DNA from: Stutzerimonas stutzeri
Lineage (GTDB): Bacteria; Pseudomonadota; Gammaproteobacteria; Pseudomonadales; Pseudomonadaceae
DNA length: 64,000 nt
NCBI RefSeq assembly: GCF_024451105.1
Contig: NZ_JANGEY010000007.1
Span: 124,001-188,000 of the forward strand
Reading direction: 5' to 3'
Under the pieces are notes generated by a model. The model made no database searches, was not told the origin of the DNA, and was given only the letters and a program-made list of their open reading frames with translations. Position 1 is the first letter of the stretch. Every line of letters starts with the position of its first letter. Below are positions 8,796-19,219 of the stretch, one piece after another. The translations under genes were made by a program, and so were the position numbers.

Positions 8796-10919
8796 TCAGT
8801 ACTTCCAGCTGACGGTCATGCTGGCGTTGCGCGGCGCGCCGTAGTAGCCCTGCTCCCAGTACAGGCTGCTGATGTACTTCTCGTCGGTGAGGTTGTCGAG
8901 GTTGGCGGCCACGCTCCAGTTCGGGTCGATGTCGTAGCTGGCCATCAGGCCGACCAGGGCGTAGGCGTCCTGCTCGATCTTGCCGGCGCTGCCATCGGCC
9001 AGCGTGACGTCGCGGTGGATGGCGTCCTGCCAGCTGAGATTGGCGCCCACCTTGAGCTGCGGCAGCTGCGCCAGGCGGTAGGTGGTGGCGGCGCGCAGCA
9101 GGTGCTTGGGCGCGTAGGTCTTGGCGTGGCGGTGCTCGGCGTCCTGCACGTCGACGAAGGTGTAGCCGGCGCTGGCCTGCAGGCCGGGCAGCAGCTCGCC
9201 GGACAGCTCCAGCTCGTAGCCCTCGCTCAGGTAGTCGACGCCCGCATAGACCTGCCGGCCGCCGACGAAGCCGGCCGACTCGGCCATGTTGTCCTGGTAG
9301 GTCTTGAAGGTGGCGGCGGCGACGTTGAGGCGGCCGTCGAACAGCTCGCCCTTGACGCCCAGCTCGAAGCTGCGCCCCTCGACCGGATCGAGACGCGCGC
9401 CGCTGGCGTCCAGCCGGGTCTGCGGGTCGAAGATCTCGGTGTAGCTGGCGTAGACCGAGTACTGTTCGGTCAGGTCGTAGACCAGGCCGGCGTAGGGCGT
9501 GAGCGCGTCGTCGGAGCGCGCGCGGGCGCGGCCGTAGCTCTCGCCCTCGCTGTCCACCCAGGTGGCGCGCGCACCGGCGATCAGGGTCAGCGGGTCGGCC
9601 AGGCTCAGGCGGCTGGCGGCATAGACGCTCTTCTGCCGGTCGTCGAAGGCGCTGCCGGCGACCGCGGCGTCGAAGGCCGGCAGCGGGTAGTCGCCGCGCC
9701 AGTCCTGCAGCGGCGGCAGCGGCGTGCCGATGCCCCTGCCGTAGTGGGAGACGTCGTCGAGTTCGGACTTCGAGCCGTTCACCCCGGCGACCAGTTCGTG
9801 CTCGCGGCCGAGCAGGGCGAACGGCCCGCTGACGTAGAGGTCGGCCAGCCACTGGGTGTTTTTGTCCTGGTACAGCGACGGATAGCTGAACAGGCCGAGG
9901 CCACTGGCGGCGTCCGGGGTGCCGTAGACGTAGAACAGCCGCGCGTCGCCCTCCTTCTCCACCCGGGTCAGCACGCCCCTGGCCTGCCAGCCGTTGCCCA
10001 GGTCGTGCTCCAGCTCGACGAAGGTGCGGCTTTCCTGGTTGTCCCAGAACGCCCAGTCGGCGGCGGTGCTGGTCGAGCGCGAGAAGTCGGTGGCCGAGCC
10101 GTCGCGGAAGTACAGCGGCAGGGCGCCCCACATCGGGCTGTCGGCGGCGGTCTTCTGCAGGGTGTGGCCCAGGCTCAGGGTGGTGCCGGCGGCGAGGTCG
10201 GCCTCGAGCACACCGTGGAACAGGTTCTTCTCCCGCGCGTAGCGGTCCAGGTAGGAGTTCTTGTCCTCGTGGGCATAGACCAGCCGGCCGCGGAGGTTGC
10301 CGGACTCGCTGAGCGGCCCGGAGACGTCGGTGTCGATGCGGCGCTGGTCCCAGGAGCCGGCGGTCAGGTCGATGCGTGCCTGCGGCGTGGCGGTCGGCCG
10401 CTTGCGCACGAAGTTGACGGTCGCCGAGGGGTTGCCGGTGCCGGACATCAGGCCGTTGGCGCCGCGCACCACCTCGATGCGCTCGAAGGGCGCGGTGTCG
10501 ATGCTGCCGTCGAGGTTGCCGTAGACGAACGGGGCGCCGATGCCGTCGTACTGGAAGTTGGTGATGTCGAAGCCGCGTGCGGTGAAGTAGGTGCGGTCGG
10601 TCTCCACTTCCTCGACGGCGATGCCCGGGGTGTGCTTGAGCGCGCCGTTGACGCTGGTCAGCCTGAAGTCGTCGAGCTGGGCGCGGCTGATGGTCGACAC
10701 CGACTGCGGCGTCTGCCGCGGGGTCAGCTCCAGCCTGGTGGCGGCGCTGCTCGGCTTGGCCTGGTAGGAGTCGCGTTCGGCGGCGGCGGCGTCGGCCTGG
10801 CCGACGATGGTCGAGGCGCCGAGCTGCAGGGCGTCGGCCGCCTCGGCGGCGTGGGCGACGGACAACAGGCCGGCGTGCACGGCGCAGGCGAAAGCCAGGG
10901 CGGTCTTGCGGAAGGTCAC
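8796..10919 (-). CDS. TonB-dependent siderophore receptor (FhuE-like)
   Basis: A 707-residue outer-membrane receptor: signal peptide to about residue 25 (VHAGLLSVAHAAEA), a plug domain (TPQSVSTISRAQLDD, ERIEVVRGANGLMSGTGNPSATVNF) and a 22-strand barrel ending in SMTVSWKY with the usual terminal aromatic. It resembles FhuE/FpvB-type receptors for ferric hydroxamate siderophores; the exact ligand cannot be told. The GTG at 10919 is chosen because CCGGAGCC lies just upstream and the signal peptide then has normal length; another GTG further upstream lacks a ribosome site. No N-terminal signalling extension is seen, so control is by Fur rather than a surface-signalling sigma factor. Confidence 0.9.
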   Translation of the reverse strand: MTFRKTALAFACAVHAGLLSVAHAAEAADALQLGASTIVGQADAAAAERDSYQAKPSSAATRLELTPRQTPQSVSTISRAQLDDFRLTSVNGALKHTPGIAVEEVETDRTYFTARGFDITNFQYDGIGAPFVYGNLDGSIDTAPFERIEVVRGANGLMSGTGNPSATVNFVRKRPTATPQARIDLTAGSWDQRRIDTDVSGPLSESGNLRGRLVYAHEDKNSYLDRYAREKNLFHGVLEADLAAGTTLSLGHTLQKTAADSPMWGALPLYFRDGSATDFSRSTSTAADWAFWDNQESRTFVELEHDLGNGWQARGVLTRVEKEGDARLFYVYGTPDAASGLGLFSYPSLYQDKNTQWLADLYVSGPFALLGREHELVAGVNGSKSELDDVSHYGRGIGTPLPPLQDWRGDYPLPAFDAAVAGSAFDDRQKSVYAASRLSLADPLTLIAGARATWVDSEGESYGRARARSDDALTPYAGLVYDLTEQYSVYASYTEIFDPQTRLDASGARLDPVEGRSFELGVKGELFDGRLNVAAATFKTYQDNMAESAGFVGGRQVYAGVDYLSEGYELELSGELLPGLQASAGYTFVDVQDAEHRHAKTYAPKHLLRAATTYRLAQLPQLKVGANLSWQDAIHRDVTLADGSAGKIEQDAYALVGLMASYDIDPNWSVAANLDNLTDEKYISSLYWEQGYYGAPRNASMTVSWKY

Positions 10920-10974
10920 GGGAAGGGCTCCGGAAGTCTTTGAGAGGCAGGCGGTGGGCGGCGCGACCACCGAT

Positions 10975-10996
10975 GCGAATAATTCTCAAAATGATT
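10975..10996 (-). promoter_or_regulatory. Candidate Fur box upstream of the siderophore receptor
   Basis: An AT-rich stretch reads AATCATTTTGAGAATTATTC on the minus strand. It resembles the Fur consensus (GATAATGATAATCATTATC) over several hexamer-like units, about 60 bases before the receptor start. The match is imperfect. Confidence 0.5.
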
Positions 10997-11129
10997 TCAC
11001 CGGAGCGACACATCCGTCAAGACAGATGAGAAAATATCTTGTTTGATATTGAGTTTCACAAGTACCCTGCCACACCGCGTGCAGCAAGGAAAACTCCCCC
11101 GGGGACTGGCGTCGCCCGGGAGTTCGGTT

Positions 11130-11525
11130 TCAGCCGGAGGCGCCCGGCGCACAACTCCACAGCTCCAGCGCCGGCCGGTCCGCGCGTGGCGGGCCGAGCC
11201 ATTCGCTCAGTGCGTGACAACCGCCGTCGTAGCACAGCTGGTAGTCCCCCGCCTCGGGCGTGCGGCCGAGGCGCAGCGGCTGCAGCGGCGGCAGCGCGCG
11301 GCGGTAGTGCCAGCTGCCCTCGCGCAGCACGGCGTCGGCCGGGATCTCCATGCCGGCGCCGCTGCCCTTGACCCGCGCCTCGCCGAGCAACAGCCCCGCG
11401 GCGCTGACGCGGTAGTCCTCCTCCCAGCGCACCTTCTCGATGCTGTGGGTCCAGGCCAGGGTGAAGGCCGGCACGGGCAACTCGGCCCACACCGCGCCGG
11501 CCAGCCCCAGGCACAGGCCGATCAT
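11130..11525 (-). CDS. DUF1850 protein accompanying a TAXI-TRAP transporter
   Basis: A 131-residue protein with a short hydrophobic N-terminus (signal peptide or anchor, MIGLCLGLAGAVWA) and the DUF1850 pattern FTLAWTHSIEKVRWEEDYRV near residues 21-40. Genes of this family regularly follow fused TRAP permeases of the TAXI class; the product is probably periplasmic, with unknown function. The start ATG overlaps the permease TGA (ATGA), so it is the last gene of the transporter operon. The later part carries two cysteines (QLCYDGGCHAL) that could form a disulphide. Confidence 0.8.
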   Translation of the reverse strand: MIGLCLGLAGAVWAELPVPAFTLAWTHSIEKVRWEEDYRVSAAGLLLGEARVKGSGAGMEIPADAVLREGSWHYRRALPPLQPLRLGRTPEAGDYQLCYDGGCHALSEWLGPPRADRPALELWSCAPGASG

Positions 11526-13549
11526 GCACCGACCGCCTGGGCGGCGTGACGGGTGCGCCACAGATGCATGCCGATCACCAGCGCGCCGAGGGCGAAGCCG
11601 AGTTCGTCGGTGATCGGCAGGGCAAGGATCAGGCAGGCGCCGGCGGCGAAGGCCGGCAGGCGCTCCCACCAGGCCAGCGGCGCGCGCAGGTAGCCGATCG
11701 ACGCCACGCCCCACAGGCCGATGGCGAACAGCGCCTTGACCGCCACGTAGGCGGTGGCCGCCAGGCTGTCGCCCTGCAGCATCAGCGCCGGGCTGTACAC
11801 CGCCATGAACGGCACCACGAAGCCGGCCACCGCGATGCGCACCGCCCACAGGCTGATCTTCAGGCCCTTCTCGCCGGCGATCGGCGCCGCGGCGAAGGCG
11901 GCCAGCGCCACCGGCGGGGTCAGGTCGGCGAGGATGCCGAAGTAGAACACGAACATGTGCGAGACGATCAGCGGCACGCCGAGGTCGAGCAGCGCCGGCG
12001 CGGCGATCGAGCTGGTGATGATGTAGTTGGGGATGGTCGGGATGCCCATGCCCAGCACCAGGCAGGTGAGCATGGTCAGCAGCAGCGAGAGGAACAGGTT
12101 GTCCTGGCCGATGGCGAGGATGTAGCCGGCGAAGGTGGAGGCCACCCCGGTCAGCGACACCACGCCGATGATCACCCCGACCAGCGCGCAGGCGATGCCC
12201 ACCGGCACCGCGTGGCGCGCGCCCTCGACCAGCGCGTCGACGCACACGCGCAGGGTATCGCGGCCGCCCTTGACGAACCAGCAGGCCACCACCAGCGCGG
12301 CGATGACGCCGAACACCACGCCGATGCCGAGGCGGAAGAAGCCGGCGCAGAGCACGCCGAGGGCGATCCAGAAGGCCATGCGCAGGCCGAACGAGCTGAC
12401 CTTGAGGATGATCGCCGAGCCGAGGATGACGATGGCGGTCAGCGCCAGGCCGACGGTGCCGGAGAACATCGGCGTGCGCCCGGAGAACAGCAGGTAGATC
12501 AGCACGCCCAGCGGGATCAGCAGGAACCAGCGCGCCTTGACCGCCGCCCAGGGATCGGGGCACTGGTCCTTGGGCAGGCCGCGCAGGCCGGCGCGCTTGG
12601 CTTCCAGGTGGACCATCCAGAACACCGAGCCGAAGTACAGCAGCGCCGGGATCAGCGCGGCCTTGGCCACCTCGACGAAGGGCACGTTGATGGTCTCGGC
12701 CATGATGAACGCCACCGCGCCCATCACCGGCGGCATCAGCTGGCTGCCCATGCTGGCGGTGGCCTCGACGCCGCCGGCGAAGGCGGGCTTGTAGCCGAAG
12801 CGCTTCATCAGCGGGATGGTGAACTGTCCGGTGGTGACCACGTTGGCCACCCCCGAGCCGGTGATGGTGCCCATCAGCGCCGAGGAGAACACCGACACCT
12901 TGGCCGGGCCGCCGAGCTTGTGGCCGAACAGGCCCATGGCGAAGTCGGTGAACAGGCGGATCATCCCGGCCTGTTCGAGGAAGGCGCCGAACAGGATGAA
13001 CAGGAAGATGTAGGTGGCCGACACGTAGGTCGGCGTGCCGTACAGGCCCTCGGTGCCGAAGGCCAGCTGGTTGACCACCTGGTCGAGGCCGTAGCCGCGG
13101 TGCGCCAGGTCGCCCGGCAGGTACTCGCCGAGCAGCGCGTAGGCGAGGAACAGGCCGCAGATCAGCGGCAGGGCGACGCCCATCACCCGCCGCGCCGCCT
13201 CGAACACCAGGGCGATCAGCAGCAGGCCGATGGCCATGTCGGCCGAAGTCAGCTCGCCGGAGCGCTGGATCAGGTCGGCCTCGAACAGCCACTGGTAGGC
13301 GAAGGTGGCCATGCCGGCCAGGCCGAGCAGCCAGGCCAGCGGCTGGAACGGCCGCGCATTGCCGCGCGCCGGGTAGCAGAGGAACACCAGCAGCAACAGG
13401 AAGCCGACGTGACCGGCGCGCAGCACCTGGCTGGTCACCGGATGGAAGGCGGCGGTGATGATCTGGTAGGTGGAGAACAGCAGCGCCACGTAGAACAGCG
13501 CCCGCGGCCACTGGCTGGGGCTGGCGGACATGCCTTGGCTTTCGCTCAT
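11522..13549 (-). CDS. TRAP transporter fused permease (TAXI class)
   Basis: A 675-residue fusion of the small (DctQ-like) and large (DctM-like) TRAP membrane subunits with about 16 hydrophobic segments. Conserved large-subunit segments include GSGVANVVTTGQFTIPLMKR, MGSQLMPPVMGAVAFIMAE and LGMGIPTIPNYIITSS. It would import an organic acid with sodium or proton symport, using the substrate-binding protein encoded just upstream. The start at MSESQGM (13549) has AGAGGG upstream; 29 extra codons in frame before it lack a ribosome site. A strong hairpin in the 159-base gap to the binding-protein gene fits the usual excess of binding protein over permease. Confidence 0.92.
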   Translation of the reverse strand: MSESQGMSASPSQWPRALFYVALLFSTYQIITAAFHPVTSQVLRAGHVGFLLLLVFLCYPARGNARPFQPLAWLLGLAGMATFAYQWLFEADLIQRSGELTSADMAIGLLLIALVFEAARRVMGVALPLICGLFLAYALLGEYLPGDLAHRGYGLDQVVNQLAFGTEGLYGTPTYVSATYIFLFILFGAFLEQAGMIRLFTDFAMGLFGHKLGGPAKVSVFSSALMGTITGSGVANVVTTGQFTIPLMKRFGYKPAFAGGVEATASMGSQLMPPVMGAVAFIMAETINVPFVEVAKAALIPALLYFGSVFWMVHLEAKRAGLRGLPKDQCPDPWAAVKARWFLLIPLGVLIYLLFSGRTPMFSGTVGLALTAIVILGSAIILKVSSFGLRMAFWIALGVLCAGFFRLGIGVVFGVIAALVVACWFVKGGRDTLRVCVDALVEGARHAVPVGIACALVGVIIGVVSLTGVASTFAGYILAIGQDNLFLSLLLTMLTCLVLGMGIPTIPNYIITSSIAAPALLDLGVPLIVSHMFVFYFGILADLTPPVALAAFAAAPIAGEKGLKISLWAVRIAVAGFVVPFMAVYSPALMLQGDSLAATAYVAVKALFAIGLWGVASIGYLRAPLAWWERLPAFAAGACLILALPITDELGFALGALVIGMHLWRTRHAAQAVGA

Positions 13550-13667
13550 GGAAACACCCTCTGGGCAGCGGAACGACGGCTGCCGGCAACGGCTGGCCCC
13601 GACCGCGGGCGGCAGGGCCGCGCGGCGCAGGGCCACGAATCGGACTTGATGACAGTCTAGGCGCAGC

Positions 13668-13698
13668 GCGGCACCCGCCTTCGCCAGGCGAGTGCCGC
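13668..13698 (-). promoter_or_regulatory. Stable intercistronic hairpin between TAXI binding protein and permease
   Basis: Arms GCGGCACCCGCC and GGCGAGTGCCGC pair at 11 of 12 positions around a 7-base loop, starting 11 bases after the binding-protein stop codon. There is no U-run, so it is more likely an RNA-stabilising or partial stop element than a full terminator. Confidence 0.5.
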
Positions 13699-13708
13699 GG
13701 CGGGCGGC

Positions 13709-14665
13709 TTACTTGAGCACGCCGGCTTCCTTGTAGAAGCGCTCGGCACCCGGGTGCAGCGGGATCGGCAGGTTCTCGGTGGCGGTTTCCAGCCGGATGT
13801 CCTTGGCCGCCGAGTGGGCGGTGGCCAGGCGCTCGAGGTTGTCGAACATCAGCTTGGTCATCTGGTAGGCCACCTCGTCGGAGACCTTGCTGTGGGTCAC
13901 CAGCAGGTTGGTGATCGCCACGGTGGGCACGTCGGCGCTCTGGCCGTCGTAGGTGCCGGCGGGAATCACCCCCGCCTGGTAGGCCGGATTGCCGATCTTC
14001 TCCACCACCTCGGCGGGAATCGCCACGAAGGTCACCGGCATGGTGGTGGCCAGGTCGCGGATCGCCGCCATGCCCAGCCCCGAGGACTGCAGGGTGGCGT
14101 CCAGCTGGCGGTTCTTGATCAGCTCGACCGACTCGGCGTAGGGCAGGAACTCGACCTTGCCGAGATCCTGATAGGACATGCCGGCGGCGGCGAAGATGGC
14201 GCGGGCGTTCAGCTCGGTGCCGGACTTCGGCGCGCCGACCGAGATGCGCTTGCCCTTGAGGTCATCCAGGGTCTTGATCCCCGACTCGGCGCTGGCGACC
14301 ACCTGGATGAAATTGTTGTAGGTCCCGCCGATGGCGCGCAGGTTCTGCAGCGGCGCCTTGAAGCCGGCGTCCTCGACGCCGTTCCAGGCGTCGGCCACCG
14401 AGTCGCCGAGGGCGAAGGCCAGCTCGCCGCGCCCGGCCTGCAGCAGGTTGAGGTTCTCCACCGAGGCCTTGGTGGCCTGCACCGAGGTCTTGGCGCCGTC
14501 GATGCCGTTGCCGTACAGCTGCGACAGGCCGACGCCGATCGGGTAGTACACCCCGCTGGTGCCGCCGGTGAGGATGTTGATGAAGGTCGGCGCGGCGAGG
14601 ACCGCGGTGCTGGCAGTGAAGGCCGCGGCAGCGGCGAACAGACCCAGGCGCTTGCTCAGTTTCAT
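13709..14665 (-). CDS. TAXI-family TRAP substrate-binding protein
   Basis: A 318-residue periplasmic protein with a Sec signal peptide (cleavage near VLAAP, about residue 25). It has the TAXI-family pattern FINILTGGTSGVYYPIGVGLSQ with ASVENLNLL following, and a typical KRISVGAPKSGTE segment near 140. TAXI proteins bind small organic acids such as glutamate, glutarate-like or other C4-C6 acids; the ligand here is unknown. Transcription probably begins at the sigma54 element at 14761-14776, since the gene is first of the transporter operon and an NtrC-type regulator gene lies upstream on the same strand. Confidence 0.9.
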   Translation of the reverse strand: MKLSKRLGLFAAAAAFTASTAVLAAPTFINILTGGTSGVYYPIGVGLSQLYGNGIDGAKTSVQATKASVENLNLLQAGRGELAFALGDSVADAWNGVEDAGFKAPLQNLRAIGGTYNNFIQVVASAESGIKTLDDLKGKRISVGAPKSGTELNARAIFAAAGMSYQDLGKVEFLPYAESVELIKNRQLDATLQSSGLGMAAIRDLATTMPVTFVAIPAEVVEKIGNPAYQAGVIPAGTYDGQSADVPTVAITNLLVTHSKVSDEVAYQMTKLMFDNLERLATAHSAAKDIRLETATENLPIPLHPGAERFYKEAGVLK

Positions 14666-14760
14666 GGTGCTTCTCCGTCTTCTTGTGAGAGTTCTGCGCT
14701 CCGTCGCAGCGGGGTCGCCGGCAGTGGGCGGCGACTGCAACGTATTGCGGAGAAGCTGGT

Positions 14761-14776
14761 TGCAGGAGCTGTGCCA
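14761..14776 (-). promoter_or_regulatory. Sigma54 (-24/-12) promoter of the TAXI-TRAP operon
   Basis: The minus strand reads TGGCACAGCTCCTGCA, matching the consensus TGGCAC-N5-TTGCA with the invariant GG and GC 10 bases apart and one substitution (C for T before TGC). It lies about 96 bases before the start codon of the binding-protein gene. Confidence 0.85.
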
Positions 14777-14828
14777 GAAGCGGGAAGGCCCGTGGCATGC
14801 GGGTTTGCGGGGGCCTGGCACATCGCGA

Positions 14829-14878
14829 TCGGCGGAATCCTGCCGATACGGACGACTCGGCCGGCGGAATCTTGCCGA
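14829..14878 (-). promoter_or_regulatory. Paired enhancer sites for the DctD-like activator
   Basis: Two near-identical imperfect palindromes, CGGCGGAATCCTGCCGA and CGGCGGAATCTTGCCGA, start 32 bases apart, about three DNA turns, and so lie on the same helix face. They sit 55-100 bases upstream of the -24/-12 element. Nothing else in the 356-base gap between the binding-protein and regulator genes looks functional. Binding by the adjacent NtrC-type regulator is inferred. Confidence 0.7.
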
Positions 14879-15021
14879 CACCATGGCGGCGCAGGCCATG
14901 GCGGAACGACCTGCTGGAGAAGGGCCGCCTGGAGCGTCTGCCAGGTGGCGGGCGCAGTACGCGCGACCGGATTGCCGGTGGTGATTAAGCGCAGACCGGT
15001 GTCGCCCGAAAGGCGACCGCC

Positions 15022-16362
<1,341 letters not shown>

Positions 16363-16364
16363 GC

Positions 16365-18143
16365 TCACTCCTGCTGCGCTGCCGGCAGTGTACCCGGTGC
16401 CGCCGCGGCCGGCAGGCGCAGGCTGAACAGCGCACCGTCGCCGGCGTTGCGCGCCTCGAGCTGGCCGCCCAGCTCGCGGACGATGCCGTAGGACACGGCG
16501 AGGCCAAGGCCCAGACCGTCGCCCACCGGCTTGGTGGTGAAGAACGGCTCGAACACCCGCGCCAGCGCCTCGGCGGGGATGCCGCCGCCGCTGTCGGCGA
16601 CGCTCAGCAGCCAGTCGGCGCCGTCGCGCTGCAGGTCGATGCGCAGCTCGCGCACCGCCTTGCCGGCCATGGCGTCGAGGGCGTTGTGCAGCAGGTTGAC
16701 CAGCACCTGCTCGAGGCGGATGGCGTCGCCCTCGACCCAGGCCGCCGGCGCGCGGCTGCGCAGCACCTGCACGCCGTCCTGGCGGATCCGCGGCTCGAGC
16801 AGCAGCAGCGCGTGGTCGAGCGCCACGTCCGGCTGCAGGCGCTCGCGCAGGCCGCCGGGGCTGTTGCGGGCGAAGGTCTTCAGGTGGCCGGTGAGCGCGG
16901 CCATGCGGGTCAGCAGGCCGTCGATGCGTGCCAGGCAGGCCTGCGTGGCCTCGGCGTCGTTGCGCGCCAGCAGCAGGCCGAGGCTGCCCAGCTGCATGCG
17001 CATGGCGGTCAGCGGCTGGTTGATCTCGTGGGCCAGCGCCGCCGACATCTGCCCCAGCGCGGCCATCTTCGCCGCCTGCACCAGCTCGTCCTGGGCCTGG
17101 CGCAGCTCGGCGGTGCGCGCCTCGACCAGGCGCTCCAGCTCGGCGCGCGAGCGCTGGCGCAGGCGGCGGTTCTTCTGCCGCTGGACCAGGAACAGCAGCA
17201 GGAAGGCCAGCGCCAGCCAGGCGCCGCCGGCGGCCAGACGGTAGCCGCCGGCCGCGCTGCCGGCCTGGGTCTCGTGCAGCAGGTGCAGGGTCCAGCCTTC
17301 CTCGGCCAGCGCGTGGCGCTGCCACAGGTAGTCGCGGCGGCCGTCCGGGCCGTCGACGCGCACCCGCTCGCCGTGCTCGCCGAGGCTGTCCAGGGTCTGC
17401 AGGGCGAGCGGGCGCAGGGTCTGCTCGGCGTACTTGCGCGCTGCCAGCAGCTCGGCGCGTTGTGCCTCGCCGAGCCCCGGCAGGTGGCGGAAGCGCCAGG
17501 CCGGGCGGCTGGCGAGGATGGCGATGCCATGGCGGTCGGTGACCAGCAGCACGCCGCTCTGCCCGGCCCAGTCGCGCTGCAGTTCCTCCATCTCCAGCTT
17601 GAGCACCACCACGCCGAGCGGCGTGCCGTCGAGGTCGCGCACCACCCGCGAGAGGAAGTAGCCGGGCACCCCGGTGGTCACCCCGACCGCGAAGTAGCGG
17701 CCGCTGCCATGGCGCAGGGCGTCCTGGAAGTAGGGACGGAAGTCGTAGTGGTTGCCGACGAAGCTGCCCGGCTCCTGCCAGTTGCTGGCGGCGATGGTCT
17801 CGCCGCGCACGTCGATGACGTAGAGCACCGCCGCGCCGGCCTCGTCGTTGAGGCGCTGCAGGCGGTGGTTGAGCTGCCGGCGCTGCAGCGGGTCGGGACC
17901 GGCGCGCAGGGCGGCGAGCACCTCGGCGTCGAGGGCGACGATCGCCGGCACGGCGCGGAAGCGCTCGACCAGGATGCGCAGCGACTGCGCGTACAGCTCC
18001 AGCTGGCCGCGCGCCTCGACGCTGCGCACGTGCCACTGGCGGCTTTCCGCGGTGCGGCCGGCCAGCCAGACGCTGAGGGCGAGGCCGGCGAGGATCAGCA
18101 GCAGGACGAGGACAAAACGCTGGCGCGACGTGAGGCTCGGCAT
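16365..18143 (-). CDS. DctB-type sensor histidine kinase
   Basis: A 592-residue membrane kinase with a first transmembrane segment at about 9-28, a periplasmic double-PAS/Cache sensor containing NHYDFRPYFQDAL (132-143, the DctB-like signature), a second membrane segment at about 303-321, a coiled linker, the HisKA box AALAHEINQPL (His372) and a HATPase domain (NLLHNALDA, GGGIP, GLGLGLAVSYGIV). It probably senses an organic acid in the periplasm and phosphorylates the adjacent regulator. It starts 2 bases after the LysR-type gene, so the three genes form one coupled transcript, linking this sensor to glutarate control. Confidence 0.9.
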   Translation of the reverse strand: MPSLTSRQRFVLVLLLILAGLALSVWLAGRTAESRQWHVRSVEARGQLELYAQSLRILVERFRAVPAIVALDAEVLAALRAGPDPLQRRQLNHRLQRLNDEAGAAVLYVIDVRGETIAASNWQEPGSFVGNHYDFRPYFQDALRHGSGRYFAVGVTTGVPGYFLSRVVRDLDGTPLGVVVLKLEMEELQRDWAGQSGVLLVTDRHGIAILASRPAWRFRHLPGLGEAQRAELLAARKYAEQTLRPLALQTLDSLGEHGERVRVDGPDGRRDYLWQRHALAEEGWTLHLLHETQAGSAAGGYRLAAGGAWLALAFLLLFLVQRQKNRRLRQRSRAELERLVEARTAELRQAQDELVQAAKMAALGQMSAALAHEINQPLTAMRMQLGSLGLLLARNDAEATQACLARIDGLLTRMAALTGHLKTFARNSPGGLRERLQPDVALDHALLLLEPRIRQDGVQVLRSRAPAAWVEGDAIRLEQVLVNLLHNALDAMAGKAVRELRIDLQRDGADWLLSVADSGGGIPAEALARVFEPFFTTKPVGDGLGLGLAVSYGIVRELGGQLEARNAGDGALFSLRLPAAAAPGTLPAAQQE

Positions 18144-18145
18144 CG

Positions 18146-19069
18146 TCACTCCAGGCCGTGCTCGCGGCGGTAGGCCTGCGCCTGCACGAGCAGCCAGTCG
18201 CGGAAGGCGCGCAGCGCCGCCGACTCGACCTTGCGCTCGGGGACGATCAGGTAGTAGGCCTTGTCGCTCAGGTAGGCATGCTGCAGCGGCACCACCAGGC
18301 GGCCCTCGGCCAGCTCGCGCTGGATCAACAGCGGCGGGATCAGCGCCACGCCCATGCCGTGCATGGCGGCCTGGGCGAGCATGGAGAACAGCTCGTAGCG
18401 CGGCCCGCGCAGGTCGCCCTCGACCTGCAGGCCGAGCGAGCCGAACCACTGCCGCCAGGCGTAGGGCCGGGTGCTCTGCTGCAGCAGCGGCAGGGCGGCG
18501 ATCTCACGGGCAGCGAGGGCGCGGTGCGGGGCGATCAGCTCGGGGCTGCACACCGGCACCGGGTTCTCGCGCATCAGGAAGTCGGCGGCGGTGCCCGGCC
18601 AGTCGGCGTCGCCGAAGTACAGCGCGGCGTCGAACTCGGTGTCGGCGAACAGGAACGGTCGGGTGCGGTTGGTCAGGTTGACGGTGACTTCGGGGTGCAG
18701 GCGCTGGAAGTCCTTGAGCCGCGGCAGCAGCCACTGGGTGGCGAAGGTCGGCACCACCGCCAGCTCCAGGCTGGTGCTGCCCTGCTGGCCCATCACCGCC
18801 AGGGTATCGCGCTCCACCGCGTCGAGCTGGGCGGCGATGCGCCGGCCGTAGGACAGCCCCTCCTCGGTCAGGCGCACGCCGCGGCGGGTGCGGCGGAACA
18901 GCTCGACGCCGAGGAACGCCTCCAGCGCGGCGATCTGCCGGCACACCGCGCTCTGGGTCAGCGCCAGCTCCTCGGCGGCCTTGGTGAAGCTCTGGTGGCG
19001 CGCCGCCGACTCGAAGGCGACCAGCGCGACGGTGCTGGGGATCTTGCGGCGCATGTGCGGCAGGCTCAC
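18146..19069 (-). CDS. gcdR: LysR-type regulator of glutarate genes (GcdR-like)
   Basis: A 307-residue LysR-family protein of the GcvA subgroup: N-terminal winged helix (residues about 10-68, SFTKAAEELALTQSAVCRQIAALE) and a substrate-binding domain (LELAVVPTFATQWLLPRL). It is divergent from gcdH across a 150-base gap, the arrangement seen for GcdR, which activates glutaryl-CoA dehydrogenase genes in response to glutarate in pseudomonads. The regulated promoter would lie in that gap; I could not pick a convincing operator. It is also upstream of, and almost contiguous with, the sensor/regulator pair of the TRAP transporter. Confidence 0.82.
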   Translation of the reverse strand: MSLPHMRRKIPSTVALVAFESAARHQSFTKAAEELALTQSAVCRQIAALEAFLGVELFRRTRRGVRLTEEGLSYGRRIAAQLDAVERDTLAVMGQQGSTSLELAVVPTFATQWLLPRLKDFQRLHPEVTVNLTNRTRPFLFADTEFDAALYFGDADWPGTAADFLMRENPVPVCSPELIAPHRALAAREIAALPLLQQSTRPYAWRQWFGSLGLQVEGDLRGPRYELFSMLAQAAMHGMGVALIPPLLIQRELAEGRLVVPLQHAYLSDKAYYLIVPERKVESAALRAFRDWLLVQAQAYRREHGLE

Positions 19070-19219
19070 TGGCTGGGCGTTGCAAATGACTCTACAGCAG
19101 TCTCGGAGTGAGCGAACAGCACAACAGCATGCGAAATCCTCGGTTGCCGCTCCCCCGATGGGCGCCTAGGATCAATCCATCGCCCCAGCGCGCCACAACA
19201 ACATTCGAGGATTGCCCCC

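Noticed and set aside
7180-11013. A 1277-codon open frame on the minus strand across the PepSY and siderophore-receptor genes
   Set aside because: It is an out-of-frame shadow of the two genes: Arg/Pro/Ala-rich with no domain, and the true genes have signal peptides, motifs and ribosome sites.
14797-14812. A plus-strand TGGCATGCGGGTTTGC as a sigma54 element
   Set aside because: The GG-to-GC spacing is one base too long and no plus-strand gene follows.
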